A stretch of 64,000 nucleotides of DNA from the NCBI GenBank assembly GCA_965117035.1, contig OZ220748.1:3162001-3226000 (forward strand), given 5' to 3'. Within the stretch, counting starts at the first letter, position 1. Each line of letters opens with the position of its first letter. Position numbers and translations under genes: made by a program. Origin of the DNA: CAZENU01 sp965117035. Its GTDB lineage: Bacteria > Chloroflexota > Dehalococcoidia > Lucifugimonadales > CAZENU01. Shown piece after piece: positions 9,057 to 15,908 of this stretch. A model generated the notes under the pieces. That model had not been told where the DNA came from. It did not search any database and saw only the letters and a program-made list of their open reading frames with translations.

Positions 9057-9641
9057 CTACTGCTCCGCCGACGCCTCGGCTTCGACCGGTTCGGCCGCGG
9101 GCTCTTCCTCCACGGCCGCTTCCTCCGCCTCCGCATCGCCATCGGCGCCCTCGGCCTGTTCCTGCAGGCGCTGCGCAAACTCCTCGGGGTCGGAGCCCGC
9201 GGGGTACACGAGCAGCGACAGCGTTGCCGTCACCTCGGAGTGGATGCGGACGGTGGCCGAGTGCACGCCGACCTCGCGGATAGAGTCGGCGACGTCGATC
9301 GACCGGCGGTCGATCTCCCTGTCGGTTACCTTGGACAGCTCCGCGGCGACCACGGCGTTGGTGACGGAGCCGTACAGCCTGCCGTTGGCGCCCGCGCGCA
9401 TCTCGATGTCGACGCGTGTGCCGTCGAGCGCTTCTCCCAGTGCTTTCATGTCGGCGAGCAGCTTGAGCCGCTTCTGCTCGGCGTCCCGCGACAGGCGCTC
9501 GACGCGCTGCAGCGCGTCCTTGGTGGCGGGGACGGCCAGCCTGTTGGGTATCAGGTAGTTGCGGGCGAAGCCGTTCTTGACGTCCTTGATTTCGCCGCCA
9601 AGCGCGACCCCGGTAACGTCTTCGAGGAAGAGAACTTTCAT
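9057..9641 (-). CDS. rplI: 50S ribosomal protein L9
   Basis: L9 binds 23S rRNA at the base of the L1 stalk. The 194-residue product starts at ATG 9641 (MKVLFLEDV). The N-terminal domain carries the conserved GGEIKDVKNGFARNYLIP stretch, a long connecting helix follows (about 40-75), and the C-terminal domain has the usual GRLYGSVT segment. Longer than typical L9 (about 150) because of an acidic, Ala/Glu-rich tail of about 40 residues, which is seen in some Chloroflexota and Actinobacteria ribosomal proteins. The upstream rpsF-ssb-rpsR genes that usually precede rplI are absent here. The frame stays open far upstream but that part has no L9 character. Confidence 0.95.
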   Translation of the reverse strand: MKVLFLEDVTGVALGGEIKDVKNGFARNYLIPNRLAVPATKDALQRVERLSRDAEQKRLKLLADMKALGEALDGTRVDIEMRAGANGRLYGSVTNAVVAAELSKVTDREIDRRSIDVADSIREVGVHSATVRIHSEVTATLSLLVYPAGSDPEEFAQRLQEQAEGADGDAEAEEAAVEEEPAAEPVEAEASAEQ

Positions 9642-9786
9642 CTCGTCAGTCCTGACCGCCGGGACCGCCTTCGGGCCGCTCCAAGCGGCGCCGCTGGACG
9701 CGGTCTCCGGTGCTGTGATTCTGGCCGCTGAGAGCGCCTTCGTCGGCCTGTCGGCCGCGCCGTCGGTGTCCTCAGGGGTGCCGGGG

Positions 9787-9792
9787 ATTATA
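9787..9792 (-). promoter_or_regulatory. Candidate -10 element for the rplI-dnaB operon
   Basis: Read on the minus strand this is a perfect TATAAT, about 145 bases upstream of the rplI start. The hexamer 17 bases further upstream (CGTCCC) is a poor -35, so an activator may be needed; a dense cluster of GTTCCA/TGGAAC motifs lies immediately upstream of it. Confidence 0.45.
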
Positions 9793-9844
9793 GCACGAGG
9801 TGGCCGCTTGGGACGGAGCGGAGGGGGCGATTTTCGTGCGAGCT

Positions 9845-9978
9845 GTTCCATTGCGTTCCAAGGTGTTCCATTTCTATCTGGGCGATGGAACACTTCGCTG
9901 GAAAATGGGACGGGGGGTGTTCCACGTTTCGTATCTGGCGTGGAACAGGGCGGTACAGAATGGAACAGGGGTGTTCCC
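9845..9978. repeat. Cluster of GTTCCA / TGGAAC motifs
   Basis: Within 134 bases there are five GTTCC(A/C) hexamers on the plus strand (9845, 9855, 9865, 9919, 9973) and three TGGAAC on the same strand, i.e. inverted (9886, 9941, 9961). The first three are spaced exactly 10 bases apart. Several pair as inverted repeats (9865 with 9886; 9919 with 9941; 9961 with 9973). The cluster is the main content of the 420-base gap between rplI and the insertion sequence, and lies just upstream of the candidate rplI-dnaB promoter. Overlapping small open frames here are explained by the repeats and are not called as genes. Confidence 0.7.
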
Positions 9979-10018
9979 TGGTGGATAGTGGATGGGTGCC
10001 AGTGGATAGTTGGGGCAT
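9979..10018. repeat. Short GTGGATAGT-type repeats
   Basis: The stretch contains GTGGATAGTGGATGG and, a few bases later, GTGGATAGTTGGG. A near-identical arrangement occurs at 56624-56663. It looks like a dispersed low-complexity repeat and no function is apparent. Confidence 0.5.
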
Positions 10019-10066
10019 GGGGATAGACTAGCACGGATGTGCTTGTCCGTGCAACCCGGCGCATGA

Positions 10067-10120
10067 CCTCAAAAGTTTGGTTACCGAAGCGAAGAATGTG
10101 CCTCAAAATTGCGGTTACCG
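10067..10120 (+). repeat. Left end of the insertion sequence, two tandem transposase-site motifs
   Basis: Two copies of a 20-base motif at 10067 and 10101 match each other at 17 of 20 positions. The inner copy is identical at nearly all positions to the inner copy of the right end. The transposase start lies 18 bases further in, so the end may also carry the promoter or serve as an autoregulatory site. Confidence 0.75.
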
Positions 10121-10137
10121 AGGACGGGGAGGTAACC

Positions 10138-11346
10138 GTGAACCGAGAGAGTATTCGAGAGTACTTCGCGCGGCAACGGGACAGATACAACAGGGCCGAC
10201 AGGTCGGAGAAGGGAAGGATCCTGGATGAAGTGGTGTTAGTGACCGGCTACCACAGGAAGTCGGCTGTCCGGCAGCTATCGGGTGGGACTCGAGAAGCTA
10301 GAGGAGGTCGAGTGGGCAGGCCGGTAGAGTACGGTCCGGAGGTGTCGGCCGCCGTCAGAGTGGTGCACGAGGCTGCTGGCGGCATCGGAGCGAAGCGGCT
10401 GCACCCGTTCGTCGGGGAGTTGGCGTCGCGACTGGCGGCGTTTGGCGAGCTGGAAGTGGACGCCGGTACGGAGGCTCTGCTCAGACGCGCAAGTGCGGCA
10501 ACGCTGGAGCGTATGCTGGCAGCGGACCAGGTGCCTGTGAGAGCCAGGTCGAAGAGCCTGACCAAGCCTGGGACGACCCTTCGGAGTCGTATCGCGGTGC
10601 GAACGTTCAGGGACTGGGACGATGCGAGCCCGGGGTTTGTCGAGGTGGACACGGTGGCGCACTGCGGTCCGACGAGCGAGGGGTTCCACCTGTGGACGGT
10701 GATGGCGGTGGACGTGGCGACGGGGTGGGTGGAGATGGATGTGGTCTGGGGCAAGACCCAGGAGCGAGTGGGAGCAGCGATACGCAAGATACACAGGAGG
10801 TTGCCCGTGCCGCTGCTTGGGCTGGACAGCGACAATGGGTCTGAATTCATAAACCGAGGGCTTTACACCTACTGCGAGGACAATGGGATCACGTTCACCC
10901 GGAGCCGGCCGTACCGCAAGAACGACAGCGCCCACGTCGAGCAGAAGAACGGAGCGGTGGTGCGAAGGCTGACCGGTCACAGTCGGTACTCATCGTCCGC
11001 GGCCCTCAAGCAGCTCAGGCAGGTCTACTCCTTGGCGAGACTTCACGTGAACTTCTTTCAGCCCGTACGGCTGCTCACGTCGAAGAGTCGCCAGGGCGAC
11101 CGAGTGGTGCGTCGCCATGACGTGGGCATGACGCCGTACGAGCGGATGCTCCAGAGCGGAACGCTGGTGGGCGCGCGGCGCACGGTTCTCGAGAATCTCT
11201 ACCTCTCGCTCAATCCGCTCTGGCTGAGTCGTCAGATCGATGCCGAGACCGACAAGCTGCTCGGCCTGGCATGGCGGCGAGGTCAGCCGTTATCCTGGAA
11301 CACTGCCGGTAACCGCAATTCTGAGGTCAATTCTCTCGCCCGGTAA
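10138..11346 (+). CDS. DDE transposase of the insertion sequence
   Basis: The 402-residue product starts best at GTG 10138, which follows GGGGAGG (10126-10132) by five bases; the open frame extends upstream through the left end. The N-terminal third has a helix-turn-helix-like segment with TGYHRKSAVRQL (near residue 37). The integrase core (rve) has the DDE residues: D171 in VEVDTV, D232 in DNGSEF and E268 in HVEQKN, with 35 residues between the last two, a normal DD(35)E spacing. The C-terminal part has LARLHVNFFQP and a basic end. The catalytic residues are all present, so the enzyme is probably active. Confidence 0.9.
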   Translation: MNRESIREYFARQRDRYNRADRSEKGRILDEVVLVTGYHRKSAVRQLSGGTREARGGRVGRPVEYGPEVSAAVRVVHEAAGGIGAKRLHPFVGELASRLAAFGELEVDAGTEALLRRASAATLERMLAADQVPVRARSKSLTKPGTTLRSRIAVRTFRDWDDASPGFVEVDTVAHCGPTSEGFHLWTVMAVDVATGWVEMDVVWGKTQERVGAAIRKIHRRLPVPLLGLDSDNGSEFINRGLYTYCEDNGITFTRSRPYRKNDSAHVEQKNGAVVRRLTGHSRYSSSAALKQLRQVYSLARLHVNFFQPVRLLTSKSRQGDRVVRRHDVGMTPYERMLQSGTLVGARRTVLENLYLSLNPLWLSRQIDAETDKLLGLAWRRGQPLSWNTAGNRNSEVNSLAR

Positions 11347-11361
11347 CCGCTAATTTTGAGG
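11307..11361 (-). repeat. Right end of the insertion sequence, two tandem motifs
   Basis: Read on the minus strand, copies start at 11361 and 11326 with the same 34-base offset as at the left end. The inner copy overlaps the last codons of the transposase gene. The outer copy has one extra base compared with the others. Confidence 0.75.
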
Positions 11362-11402
11362 CTGCACGCCCGGCGCAACGCCGAGGGGCCAACGTGACGA
11401 AA

Positions 11403-11843
11403 CTAGGGTACAGGTATCGTATCCCAGACTTCGCCCCAGTCCCCGTCTACCAGGTGGTCCACGACCCATACGACCAGGGCGAGCATCACGAGCTGAACCA
11501 ACAAGACGATCCAGAGAAGACAGCCACCACAGCCTGAATCGCTCTCCGATTCCTCCTGCTCAGGCTCCTTCGAGGGCCGATATCTGTAGTCGCCGTCTCC
11601 TGCGCTCAATTGCTCCGCCCCCGCAATCGTGCGGCTATCGTACAGCCGGATAGTCCTGTCGGCAAGCGGGGAGGTCGCGGGGCCGCCGGCATCGCCTTGA
11701 TGCTGCGGCCCTACCGGGATTCGCGGCCGTGCTCCCTGAGTCGCCCCGCCCTGAGTGGCCGCAATTCTATCTGGCTTCAACGCGACGAAGAACGCCTGTC
11801 GGGTGTGTTTGCACCTTTCTGGGGGCCGCTTTCGCGTTGACAC
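11403..11843 (-). CDS. Hypothetical tail-anchored membrane protein
   Basis: The frame encodes up to 146 residues. A polar, Pro/Gln/Asp-rich region is followed by an acidic stretch (EPEQEESESDSGCGG) and one strong C-terminal membrane segment (about 108-130, rich in Leu and Val) ending in a short acidic tail. No family is recognised. The start is uncertain: the longest frame begins at GTG 11843, which overlaps the -35 region of the rpsP promoter on the other strand, and a Val codon at 11786 is an alternative. Composition matches the genome, so it is probably real. Confidence 0.5.
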   Translation of the reverse strand: MSTRKRPPERCKHTRQAFFVALKPDRIAATQGGATQGARPRIPVGPQHQGDAGGPATSPLADRTIRLYDSRTIAGAEQLSAGDGDYRYRPSKEPEQEESESDSGCGGCLLWIVLLVQLVMLALVVWVVDHLVDGDWGEVWDTIPVP

Positions 11844-11866
11844 TGGAAAGGGCCGATAGATACAAT
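11837..11866 (+). promoter_or_regulatory. Sigma-70-type promoter of the rpsP operon
   Basis: TTGACA at 11837-11842 and TACAAT at 11861-11866 are separated by 18 bases. This is close to the consensus and lies 44 bases ahead of the rpsP start. Confidence 0.8.
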
Positions 11867-11910
11867 CTTTGGTGCGTCCTGGGCTCGACTCGGGGCCCAG
11901 AGGAAGGTAG

Positions 11911-12168
11911 ATGCTTAGAATTCGACTGAGAAGGGTCGGCGCGAAGAAGCAGCCCGCATACCGGGTCGTAGTCGCCGACTCGCGCGCCGCCCGCGACGGC
12001 AGCTTCGTGGACCAGATCGGCCACTACAACCCCCGCACCGAGCCCCCGACCGTCGTCATCGACGAGGACAAGGCGCTCAGGTGGCTGCGGAACGGCGCCA
12101 AGCCGTCCGAGGCGGTGGAGCGCATGCTCAAGCGCCTGGGCACGCTCGACAGGGTGGCCGAGGCATGA
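11911..12168 (+). CDS. rpsP: 30S ribosomal protein S16
   Basis: S16 is a small-subunit assembly protein. The 85-residue product has the family hallmark N-terminus MLRIRLRRVGAKKQPAYRVVV, followed by DSRAARDG and the IGHYNP motif, and a C-terminal helical part with WLRNGAKPSEAV. The ATG at 11911 follows AGAGGAAGG. It is the first gene of a run with khpA and rimM and has its own strong promoter. The stop overlaps the khpA start (ATGA). Confidence 0.96.
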   Translation: MLRIRLRRVGAKKQPAYRVVVADSRAARDGSFVDQIGHYNPRTEPPTVVIDEDKALRWLRNGAKPSEAVERMLKRLGTLDRVAEA

Positions 12169-12392
12169 GGGACCTGGTCGAGTACACCGTCAAGGCGATC
12201 GCGTCCCGCCCCGACGAGGTCAAGATCACCGAGGAAGAGGGCGACGGCCGGCTGGTCTTCCGCGTCGTCGTCGCGCCGGAGGACAAGGGCAAGGTGATCG
12301 GCAGGGGCGGACGGGTGGCGCAGTCGATCAGGGCTTTGCTCAGGGTCGCCGCCGTCAAAGAGGGCACGCGGGCCGTCCTCGAGATCGACTGA
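12165..12392 (+). CDS. khpA: KH-domain RNA-binding protein KhpA (YlqC family)
   Basis: The 75-residue product starts at ATG 12165, overlapping the rpsP stop by four bases; the longer open frame upstream is antisense to family length. The single type II KH domain shows the GxxG loop as GRGG in KVIGRGGRVAQSIRALL (about residues 44-60). KhpA binds many RNAs together with KhpB and affects cell size and ribosome function in Firmicutes. The position between rpsP and rimM is highly conserved in bacteria and confirms the call. Confidence 0.92.
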   Translation: MRDLVEYTVKAIASRPDEVKITEEEGDGRLVFRVVVAPEDKGKVIGRGGRVAQSIRALLRVAAVKEGTRAVLEID

Positions 12393-12409
12393 CCGCCGGG
12401 ACCGCGTCC

Positions 12410-12937
12410 TTGGACGATCCCGGCCCCGCACCGGACGATTCCGCTAACGACGACGACTGGGTCGTAGTCGGCCGCGTCCTGGGCCCCTGGGGGGTCCGCG
12501 GCGACGTGCGCGTCGAGCCCCAGAGCGACTCCCCCGAGCGTTTCGCGCCCGGCAGCCGCGTCTACCTGGACGGCTCAGAGACTGCCGTCGCGAGCAGCCG
12601 CCCCCACCGAGGCGGCCTCGTCGTCCGGTTCGAGTCGGTGCCGGACCGCACGGCGGCCGAGACGCTGAAGGGCGCGATGCTGACCGTGCCGCGGGACCGG
12701 GTCGGACCGCTGCCGGACGGATCCTACTACTACTTCCAGGTCATCGGACTCCGCGTCCGGACGGACGTCGGCGAGGAGCTGGGCGAGGTGCGCGAGGTAT
12801 TGGCGACAGGCTCCAACGACGTGTACGTCGTCCGGGGCCCGGCCGGCGAGCGGCTCGTTCCCGCGCTCAACGACGTGGTCCTCGACGTCGACCTGGACGT
12901 GGGGCAGATGACCGTCCGGCTGCCGGAGGGCCTCTAA
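12410..12937 (+). CDS. rimM: Ribosome maturation factor RimM
   Basis: RimM helps 16S rRNA processing and assembly of the 30S head near S19. The 175-residue product has the N-terminal RimM domain with VVVGRVLGPWGVRGDVRVEP (about 18-37), the central region with AAETLKGAMLTVPR, and the PRC-like C-terminal domain with YYYFQVIGLRV and VYVVRG. The start is TTG at 12410; an acidic 15-residue leader precedes the conserved part. The expected next genes trmD and rplS do not follow; a vapBC pair does. Confidence 0.93.
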   Translation: MDDPGPAPDDSANDDDWVVVGRVLGPWGVRGDVRVEPQSDSPERFAPGSRVYLDGSETAVASSRPHRGGLVVRFESVPDRTAAETLKGAMLTVPRDRVGPLPDGSYYYFQVIGLRVRTDVGEELGEVREVLATGSNDVYVVRGPAGERLVPALNDVVLDVDLDVGQMTVRLPEGL

Positions 12938-13016
12938 GCGGGGACGCGGAGGACGCGTCGTCCGGCGCTGCGGGCGGCCGACCTTCCGTCCTGAACGGCG
13001 CCGTTCGGTTCCCTCG

Positions 13017-13030
13017 TTTTCGCGGGACCA
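13017..13030 (+). repeat. Short dispersed word TTTTCGCGGGACCA
   Basis: This 14-base word, followed by a hairpin-prone GGCTGGGAACC stretch, recurs almost unchanged at 33151-33164 (TTTCGCGGGACCA followed by a perfect hairpin). It is probably part of a dispersed intergenic repeat family. Confidence 0.4.
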
Positions 13031-13074
13031 ACCAAAGCGGCTGGGAACCGGCGCACCAATCTGCGGACCAGTTG

Positions 13075-13104
13075 TTGACGAATCTTCCGTGTTTGCACTA
13101 TTGT
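13075..13104 (+). promoter_or_regulatory. Candidate promoter of the vapBC pair
   Basis: TTGACG at 13075-13080 and TATTGT at 13099-13104 are separated by 18 bases, 51 bases ahead of the antitoxin start. Confidence 0.55.
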
Positions 13105-13154
13105 CGGGACACACGACTGTAGGTACACACGACCATCTTCGACCAGAGGTGGCA

Positions 13155-13445
13155 ATGGAAGTCAGGAAGAAGGTGCGGCTGACTCTGGATCTGGAGCTCG
13201 CGTTTCGACGTCGGGTGAAGATCATGGCCGCGCTCAAGGGGATCAGCATGAGACAGTACTGCCAAGCCGCCATCGGCAAGGAGTTGGTGAAGGACGAGGC
13301 CAACGGCGCGCCCGACCGGTCCCCCGGTGGGTTTTCCTTCGCGCGGCTGGAGGCGCGTCGCGATGAGATAACGGGAGACAGGGCGTTCTCAGGAGACTCG
13401 GTCCAGTTCATCCGGGATTCCCGCGAGTCCAGGAAGACGTTGTGA
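13155..13445 (+). CDS. VapB-type antitoxin (ribbon-helix-helix-like)
   Basis: The 96-residue product starts at ATG 13155. Its N-terminal part (VRLTLDLELAFRRRVKIMAALKGISMRQYCQAAIGKEL) reads as a ribbon-helix-helix DNA-binding domain: one short strand followed by two helices. The C-terminal half is polar and would wrap the toxin. It overlaps the PIN toxin gene by four bases (GTGA), the normal layout of vapBC operons. It should neutralise the toxin and repress the shared promoter at 13075-13104. Confidence 0.75.
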   Translation: MEVRKKVRLTLDLELAFRRRVKIMAALKGISMRQYCQAAIGKELVKDEANGAPDRSPGGFSFARLEARRDEITGDRAFSGDSVQFIRDSRESRKTL

Positions 13446-13885
13446 ACGGCCGAGTGGTCGTCGATGCGAGCCTGGCGGTCAAGTGGCTTGTCAGAGAGGA
13501 ACGCTCCGGTGAGGCTCGTGCGCTCGCCCGTTCCTGGGAGGGGCATGGCATCCGAACGGCAACTCCCTATTTCATGCCCGTGGAGGTTGCCAACGCCCTT
13601 CACCGGCGGGTCATCGGAAGCGAAATCGGCATGGAGGAGGCCATCGGTCTTGTCGGGGTCCTTCTGTCGTCCGGTCTCGAACTGCATCAGCCCCCGAATC
13701 TTCATGCCCGCGCTCTGGAGTTGGCAAGTCTACTAGGGCAGGGCGCAGTGTATGACGCTCACTACCTGGCCCTTGCCGAGACGCTCGGCTGCGAGTTGTG
13801 GACAGCCGACGAGAAGTTCTACCGTGCGGCGAATCCGTCCGGCGGGAACGTCCGTTGGATCGGCGAGCCTGCCGTCATCGACTGA
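13442..13885 (+). CDS. vapC: VapC-type PIN-domain toxin ribonuclease
   Basis: The 147-residue product starts at GTG 13442. PIN-domain signatures are present: the first acidic residue in VVVDASLAVKWLV (D8), a Glu in MPVEVANAL (about 48), Asp in VYDAHYLALAE (about 101), and Asp in LWTADEKFYRAA (about 119). These four acidic residues bind Mg2+ in VapC enzymes, which cut tRNA or rRNA. All are intact, so the toxin looks functional. It is paired with the upstream antitoxin. Confidence 0.88.
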   Translation: MNGRVVVDASLAVKWLVREERSGEARALARSWEGHGIRTATPYFMPVEVANALHRRVIGSEIGMEEAIGLVGVLLSSGLELHQPPNLHARALELASLLGQGAVYDAHYLALAETLGCELWTADEKFYRAANPSGGNVRWIGEPAVID

Positions 13886-13960
13886 CGCGGGAGTTCCTCG
13901 GCGCCGCTGCGAGTTACAACCGCCGCTGCGCCCCGCTGGCCCCGGTCGATCCCCCGGATT

Positions 13961-13990
13961 TTGACCCGTTTTTCGGGCCCGTGATAGAAT
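13961..13990 (+). promoter_or_regulatory. Promoter of the yebC-ruvC-ruvA unit
   Basis: TTGACC at 13961-13966 and TAGAAT at 13985-13990 are separated by 18 bases, 43 bases ahead of the yebC start. Confidence 0.7.
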
Positions 13991-14032
13991 TTGGCTTGTC
14001 CAGGCACCCTTTTTGCATACGAGGTTTGACGC

Positions 14033-14791
14033 ATGTCGGGTCACTCAAAATGGTCGACGATCAAGCACGGCAAGGCGATCACGGACGCTCGCCGCGGGAA
14101 GCTGTTCACGAAGCTGACCAACGAGATCATCGTGGCGGCCCGGCAGGGCACCCCGGACCCGGACATGAACTTCCGCCTTCGGATGGCGATCCAGAAGGCG
14201 AAGGACAACAACATGCCCGCGAGCAACATCGAGCGGGCCGTCAAGCGGGCGACGGGCGGGAGTTCCGGCGAACGGTTCGACGAGATCACCTACGAGGGCT
14301 ACGGCCCGGGCGGGACGGCCATCCTGCTGCAGACGCTGACCGACAACCGGAACCGCACCGTGTCGGCCATCAGGGCGACCTTCACGAAGACGGGCTGCAG
14401 CCTCGCGTCGGCCGGGGCGGTCGCCTGGCAGTTCGAGCAGAAGGGCGTCGTCATGGCGGAGGCCGCGTTCGAAGACATGGACAACATCGCCATGGCGGCG
14501 ATCGAAGGCGGAGCCGACGACTTCGACCTGGTCGATTCGACGATACACGCCTACTCCCCGCCCGAATCGATGGAGCACGTGCGCAGGGAGATCGAGCTGG
14601 CGGGAGGGACGGTCAAGTCTTCCGAGCTGTCGATGATCCCCACCAACACGATGATGCTGGACGACCGGGAGGGGATACGCACGCTCAAGCTGCTGGACAG
14701 CCTGGAGGAGCTGGACGACGTGCAGAAGGTGTTCTCCAACGCCGACTTCTCCGACAAGGTGCTGAGCGAGTACGGCAGGAACGGCGGATAG
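14033..14791 (+). CDS. yebC: YebC/TACO1 family protein
   Basis: The 252-residue product has the invariant start MSGHSKWSTIKHGKA, the KLFTKLTNEIIVAARQG stretch, NMPASNIERAVKRATG, and YEGYGPGGTAIL, all diagnostic. YebC-type proteins act as transcription regulators in some bacteria, and recent work links members to relief of ribosome stalling at proline runs. The gene has its own promoter and lies directly upstream of ruvC and ruvA, a widely conserved order. The length is normal. Confidence 0.95.
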   Translation: MSGHSKWSTIKHGKAITDARRGKLFTKLTNEIIVAARQGTPDPDMNFRLRMAIQKAKDNNMPASNIERAVKRATGGSSGERFDEITYEGYGPGGTAILLQTLTDNRNRTVSAIRATFTKTGCSLASAGAVAWQFEQKGVVMAEAAFEDMDNIAMAAIEGGADDFDLVDSTIHAYSPPESMEHVRREIELAGGTVKSSELSMIPTNTMMLDDREGIRTLKLLDSLEELDDVQKVFSNADFSDKVLSEYGRNGG

Positions 14792-14811
14792 CGGGCTCAG
14801 GAGGCCGACCC

Positions 14812-15306
14812 TTGCGCGTTCTCGGCATCGACCCGGGCACCCTCCACATGGGCGCCGGCGTCGTCGACTCCTACTCGCTGGACGTGGAGCACGTGCACTC
14901 GACGGTGATCAGCCCCTCGCGCAGGGACGGCGTCCCCGAACGCCTGCACTTCCTGTTCCGGGAGGTCTCGGACATCATCGAGGAGTGGCGGCCGACGGAG
15001 GTGGCCATCGAGCAGCCGTTCGCCGGCCGCAACGTCAAGGCCGCGATGGCGATAGGCCATGCCCAGGCGATCGCGATGCTGGCGGCCGCCGGAAACGGGC
15101 TGCCCGTGTCCACCTACACGCCGCGACAGGTCAAGCAGGCGGTGACGGACTACGGCGGAAGCTCGAAGGAGCAGGTCGGCGACATGGTGCGCCTGCTGCT
15201 CGGCGGCGAGCTGCCCGAGTCCGGGCTGGACGCGACCGACGCGCTCGCGGTCGCGATCTGCCACGTCAACGCCAGCCACGTCCGCGAGTTGACGGTGATC
15301 GATTGA
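14812..15306 (+). CDS. ruvC: Holliday junction endodeoxyribonuclease RuvC
   Basis: RuvC resolves Holliday junctions during recombinational repair. The 164-residue product starts at TTG 14812, eight bases after CAGGAGG. The catalytic acidic residues are in place: D in LRVLGIDPG (residue 7), E in VAIEQPF (about 67), and the pair in GLDATDALAVAICH (about 140-143). The known order yebC-ruvC-ruvA supports the call. ruvB is not present in the window. Confidence 0.94.
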   Translation: MRVLGIDPGTLHMGAGVVDSYSLDVEHVHSTVISPSRRDGVPERLHFLFREVSDIIEEWRPTEVAIEQPFAGRNVKAAMAIGHAQAIAMLAAAGNGLPVSTYTPRQVKQAVTDYGGSSKEQVGDMVRLLLGGELPESGLDATDALAVAICHVNASHVRELTVID

Positions 15307-15325
15307 CCGAACAGGCGCGGGCCCA

Positions 15326-15904
15326 GTGATCACCGGAATCGACGGAATCGTGGCCGACTCCGGCCCGGAGTGGCTCGACGTAACGGTCGGCGGCGTGACC
15401 GTGAGGGTCCACGTCCCGATGTCCGCCGCGGAGCGATTCGGCGCCGCGGGCTCGCAGGTGAAGCTGCTGACCACGTTGCAGGTAAGGGACGACAGCCTGA
15501 CGCTGTTCGGCTTTCCAGACCGCGAGTCGCGCGCCGCGTTCGAGACGCTGATCGGGGTCAACGGCGTCGGGCCGCGCGTCGCGCTGAACGTTCTCTCTTC
15601 CCTCGCGCCGGAGTCGCTGGCCCTGGCGATAGACTCCGGCGATACGGACGCGTTCAAGGGGGTGACGGGAGTCGGGAAGCGGACGGCCAACCGGATCATC
15701 CTGGAGCTGCGGGGCAAGCTCGACTTCGACGTGGCCGCCGGGGCTCCGGCCCGGCAGGACGACGCCGACGTGATCGACGCCCTGACCGCGCTGGGGTACA
15801 CGGCCTCGGAGGCGCGGCAGGCGCTCGCGGCCCTGCCTTCGGACGAGCCGCTCCCGGTCGAGGAGAAGGTCCGGCTGTCGCTCGGCCAGCTCTCCGGCGA
15901 GTAG
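15326..15904 (+). CDS. ruvA: Holliday junction branch migration protein RuvA
   Basis: RuvA binds four-way junctions and loads RuvB. The 192-residue product starts at GTG 15326. Domain I is an OB fold (residues 1-62), domain II carries two helix-hairpin-helix motifs (IGVNGVGPRVALNVL near 76 and VTGVGKRTANRIILEL near 111), and domain III, which contacts RuvB, is the final three-helix part with DALTALGYTASEA. The gene follows ruvC by 19 bases. The expected ruvB does not follow. Confidence 0.94.
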   Translation: MITGIDGIVADSGPEWLDVTVGGVTVRVHVPMSAAERFGAAGSQVKLLTTLQVRDDSLTLFGFPDRESRAAFETLIGVNGVGPRVALNVLSSLAPESLALAIDSGDTDAFKGVTGVGKRTANRIILELRGKLDFDVAAGAPARQDDADVIDALTALGYTASEARQALAALPSDEPLPVEEKVRLSLGQLSGE

Positions 15905-15908
15905 ACCG

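Larger units (their letters stand above)
10064..11368 (+). mobile_element. Insertion sequence with rve-type DDE transposase (IS481/ISNCY-like)
   Basis: An element of about 1.3 kb carries one transposase gene. Each end holds two copies of a roughly 20-base motif (CCTCAAAAnnnnGGTTACCG type): left at 10067-10086 and 10101-10120, right (inverted) at 11307-11326 and 11341-11361. The distance between the two copies is 34 bases at both ends, so the ends form a long imperfect inverted repeat with doubled binding sites. The 9-base word CCCGGCGCA occurs at 10055-10063 and again at 11369-11377, just outside the ends, and is a candidate target duplication. The element looks intact. The exact outer boundary is uncertain by a few bases. 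Confidence 0.8.

Noticed and set aside
9788..10018. Small frames on both strands in the rplI to IS gap
   Set aside because: They are produced by the GTTCCA/TGGAAC repeats; peptide content is repetitive and no start has a binding site.
11610..11929. Two plus-strand frames opposite the hypothetical membrane protein gene
   Set aside because: They overlap the rpsP promoter and have no protein-like features.
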